Assembly (NCBI GenBank): GCA_009760855.2
Contig: WPIO01000164.1
Coordinates: 306,001-370,000, forward strand
Reading direction: 5' to 3'
Source of the DNA: Cristatella mucedo
Lineage: Eukaryota > Bryozoa > Phylactolaemata > Cristatellidae
Length of the DNA stretch: 64,000 nt
Part shown: positions 63,011-64,000 of the stretch, in pieces
Layout: the number at the start of each line of letters is the position of its first letter
Position numbering within the stretch: the first letter of the stretch is position 1
Notes under the pieces: generated by a model
The model's database searches: none
Told to the model about the DNA's origin: nothing
What the model saw: only the letters and a program-made list of their open reading frames with translations
Translations under genes and position numbers: made by a program

Positions 63011-64000
63011 ACTAGCGAGATGCCGACACTCATCCACACAAATTTGGTAGCAGAAAATGTTTTAATTCACGAGAATTCGCTATCGGAAGACAAAAAAAGA
63101 CCGCTTGCAGTGTGTGGGATTTAGATGCCGCAAGACGTTTGTCCTGGATGAATTCTTAGGAGCAGGCAGTGCTCTCCATTAATCAATACGAATGCGACTT
63201 ACGCGAGCAATTGAACTTGCATGCCAAACAGACAGCGGCTACAGAAGACATTTACAAGCTGTTGTGCTGCAAGTTTGTTTGGCCGTGCACCCCTTCACTG
63301 ACCGAAGAGGCCGAGCTCGAGGCGACGCTTTTGGCACGAGCAAAGGGGCGGTCATGAAACTGAAGGGGCGGTCATTGAATCACAGTTACATGAACTGCTG
63401 CTACATTGATGCCATTTTACAGAGGCTGGAACGATATTTGCTACTGTACTCTTTTCTATGCAGGAACCAATCATTCCCCAGCTGAAAGAAGTAGTACTTG
63501 GCAGTAGAGGTAATGCGCTCATTCACTGAGCCGCATTAATATTTATTCCATAACAAAACTTATTTTCGAAGTTACTACCCATTTCTCTAAGAGAAATTGT
63601 TTTATAGTGTTTCCACACCCCAGGGGTAGAGCGAAAGAGCACTTTAAAATGTAGGCTGTGTATATGATTGCAAGCAAATTTATAATGACGATAAACTAGA
63701 ATCATGTAACTAAAAATTTCATTTAAGCGTTTCAGAATTTGTTTTTTGGATAATACACAATCTCCGATTAACGTAAAGTTAGGTGTTGTGTTTAAACAAA
63801 CATGTACAGGCACACACAAAAAATCATGTACATACACGAAAGCTACAGCCCACAGTCAGACACTGTCAACACTATTCTATTAGGGCCTAAGTGAGTAACA
63901 AATACTTAATACCACACGCTTAAACTCCAAAAGCACGCTTAAATGGCAAATGCAATGGGCTTTTCTCTCTGTCCCTCCGTTTGTGCTTATCTTTGCACGG
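63010..64000. other. No recognisable gene
   Basis: Upstream flank of the receptor on the minus strand. Short open frames (such as 63169-63357 plus and 63837-63523 minus) have no features I recognise. An upstream exon with a signal peptide could lie here or beyond the window but is not identifiable. Confidence 0.4.

Noticed and set aside
63169-63485. Two overlapping open frames as an upstream exon or small gene
   Set aside because: Wrong strand for the receptor, overlapping frames, no splice context or recognised motif.

Overview
This is a eukaryotic, almost certainly invertebrate animal, nuclear window: AT-rich, with split genes, large introns and very dense old retrotransposons. No operons, tRNA clusters, prophage or CRISPR arrays are visible. 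A type I receptor with thrombospondin, sushi and a receptor-phosphatase-style fibronectin segment points to a metazoan. I lean towards an early-branching lineage such as a sponge, but the sequence alone does not settle it.

The one host gene I can reconstruct lies on the minus strand and fills positions 60434 down to 14564. I assembled 13 exons from splice sites and reading phase. In order they encode a short Cys-containing N-terminal segment, one thrombospondin type 1 repeat, six sushi (CCP) domains each on its own phase 1-1 exon, a 142-residue segment I do not recognise, a membrane-proximal fibronectin III-like segment resembling that of receptor tyrosine phosphatases, a transmembrane exon, and two cytoplasmic exons ending in a tyrosine-rich tail (YQTL). 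No kinase or phosphatase domain follows. Every junction agrees in phase except exon 2 to exon 3, which is off by one base. About 570 bp holding the first codons and 5' flank of this gene is duplicated at 61773-62366.

Around the exons the DNA is mostly two families of L2/CR1-like non-LTR retrotransposons, here called A and B. Family A has a (ATT)n tail preceded by a hairpin; family B has an (ACATT)n-like tail. At least 25 A pieces and 12 B pieces are present on both strands. All the copies read closely are 5'-truncated, frameshifted or nested; the best are A at 895-3235 and 29440-30955 and B at 15410-19300 and 27955-29360. Two tRNA-derived SINE families, S1 and S2, are also present. S1 ends in a sequence resembling the A tail, which suggests A mobilised it. 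A solo LTR (51236-52110, 4-bp target duplication) sits inside a B copy, and a GC-rich unclassified block lies at 12300-13060.

Layout: 1-14 kb, LINE pieces and one GC-rich block, then the end of the gene at 14.56 kb; 15-23.3 kb, S1, near-complete B, A pieces and an A/B mosaic, all in the intron before the last exon; 23.6-33.4 kb, exons 12 to 9 with LINE copies between; 33.4-42.6 kb, a 9.2-kb intron; 42.6-48.4 kb, exons 8 to 5; 48.4-54.5 kb, a LINE-rich intron with the solo LTR; 54.5-60.4 kb, exons 4 to 1; 60.4-64 kb, 5' flank, its duplicate and more family A.
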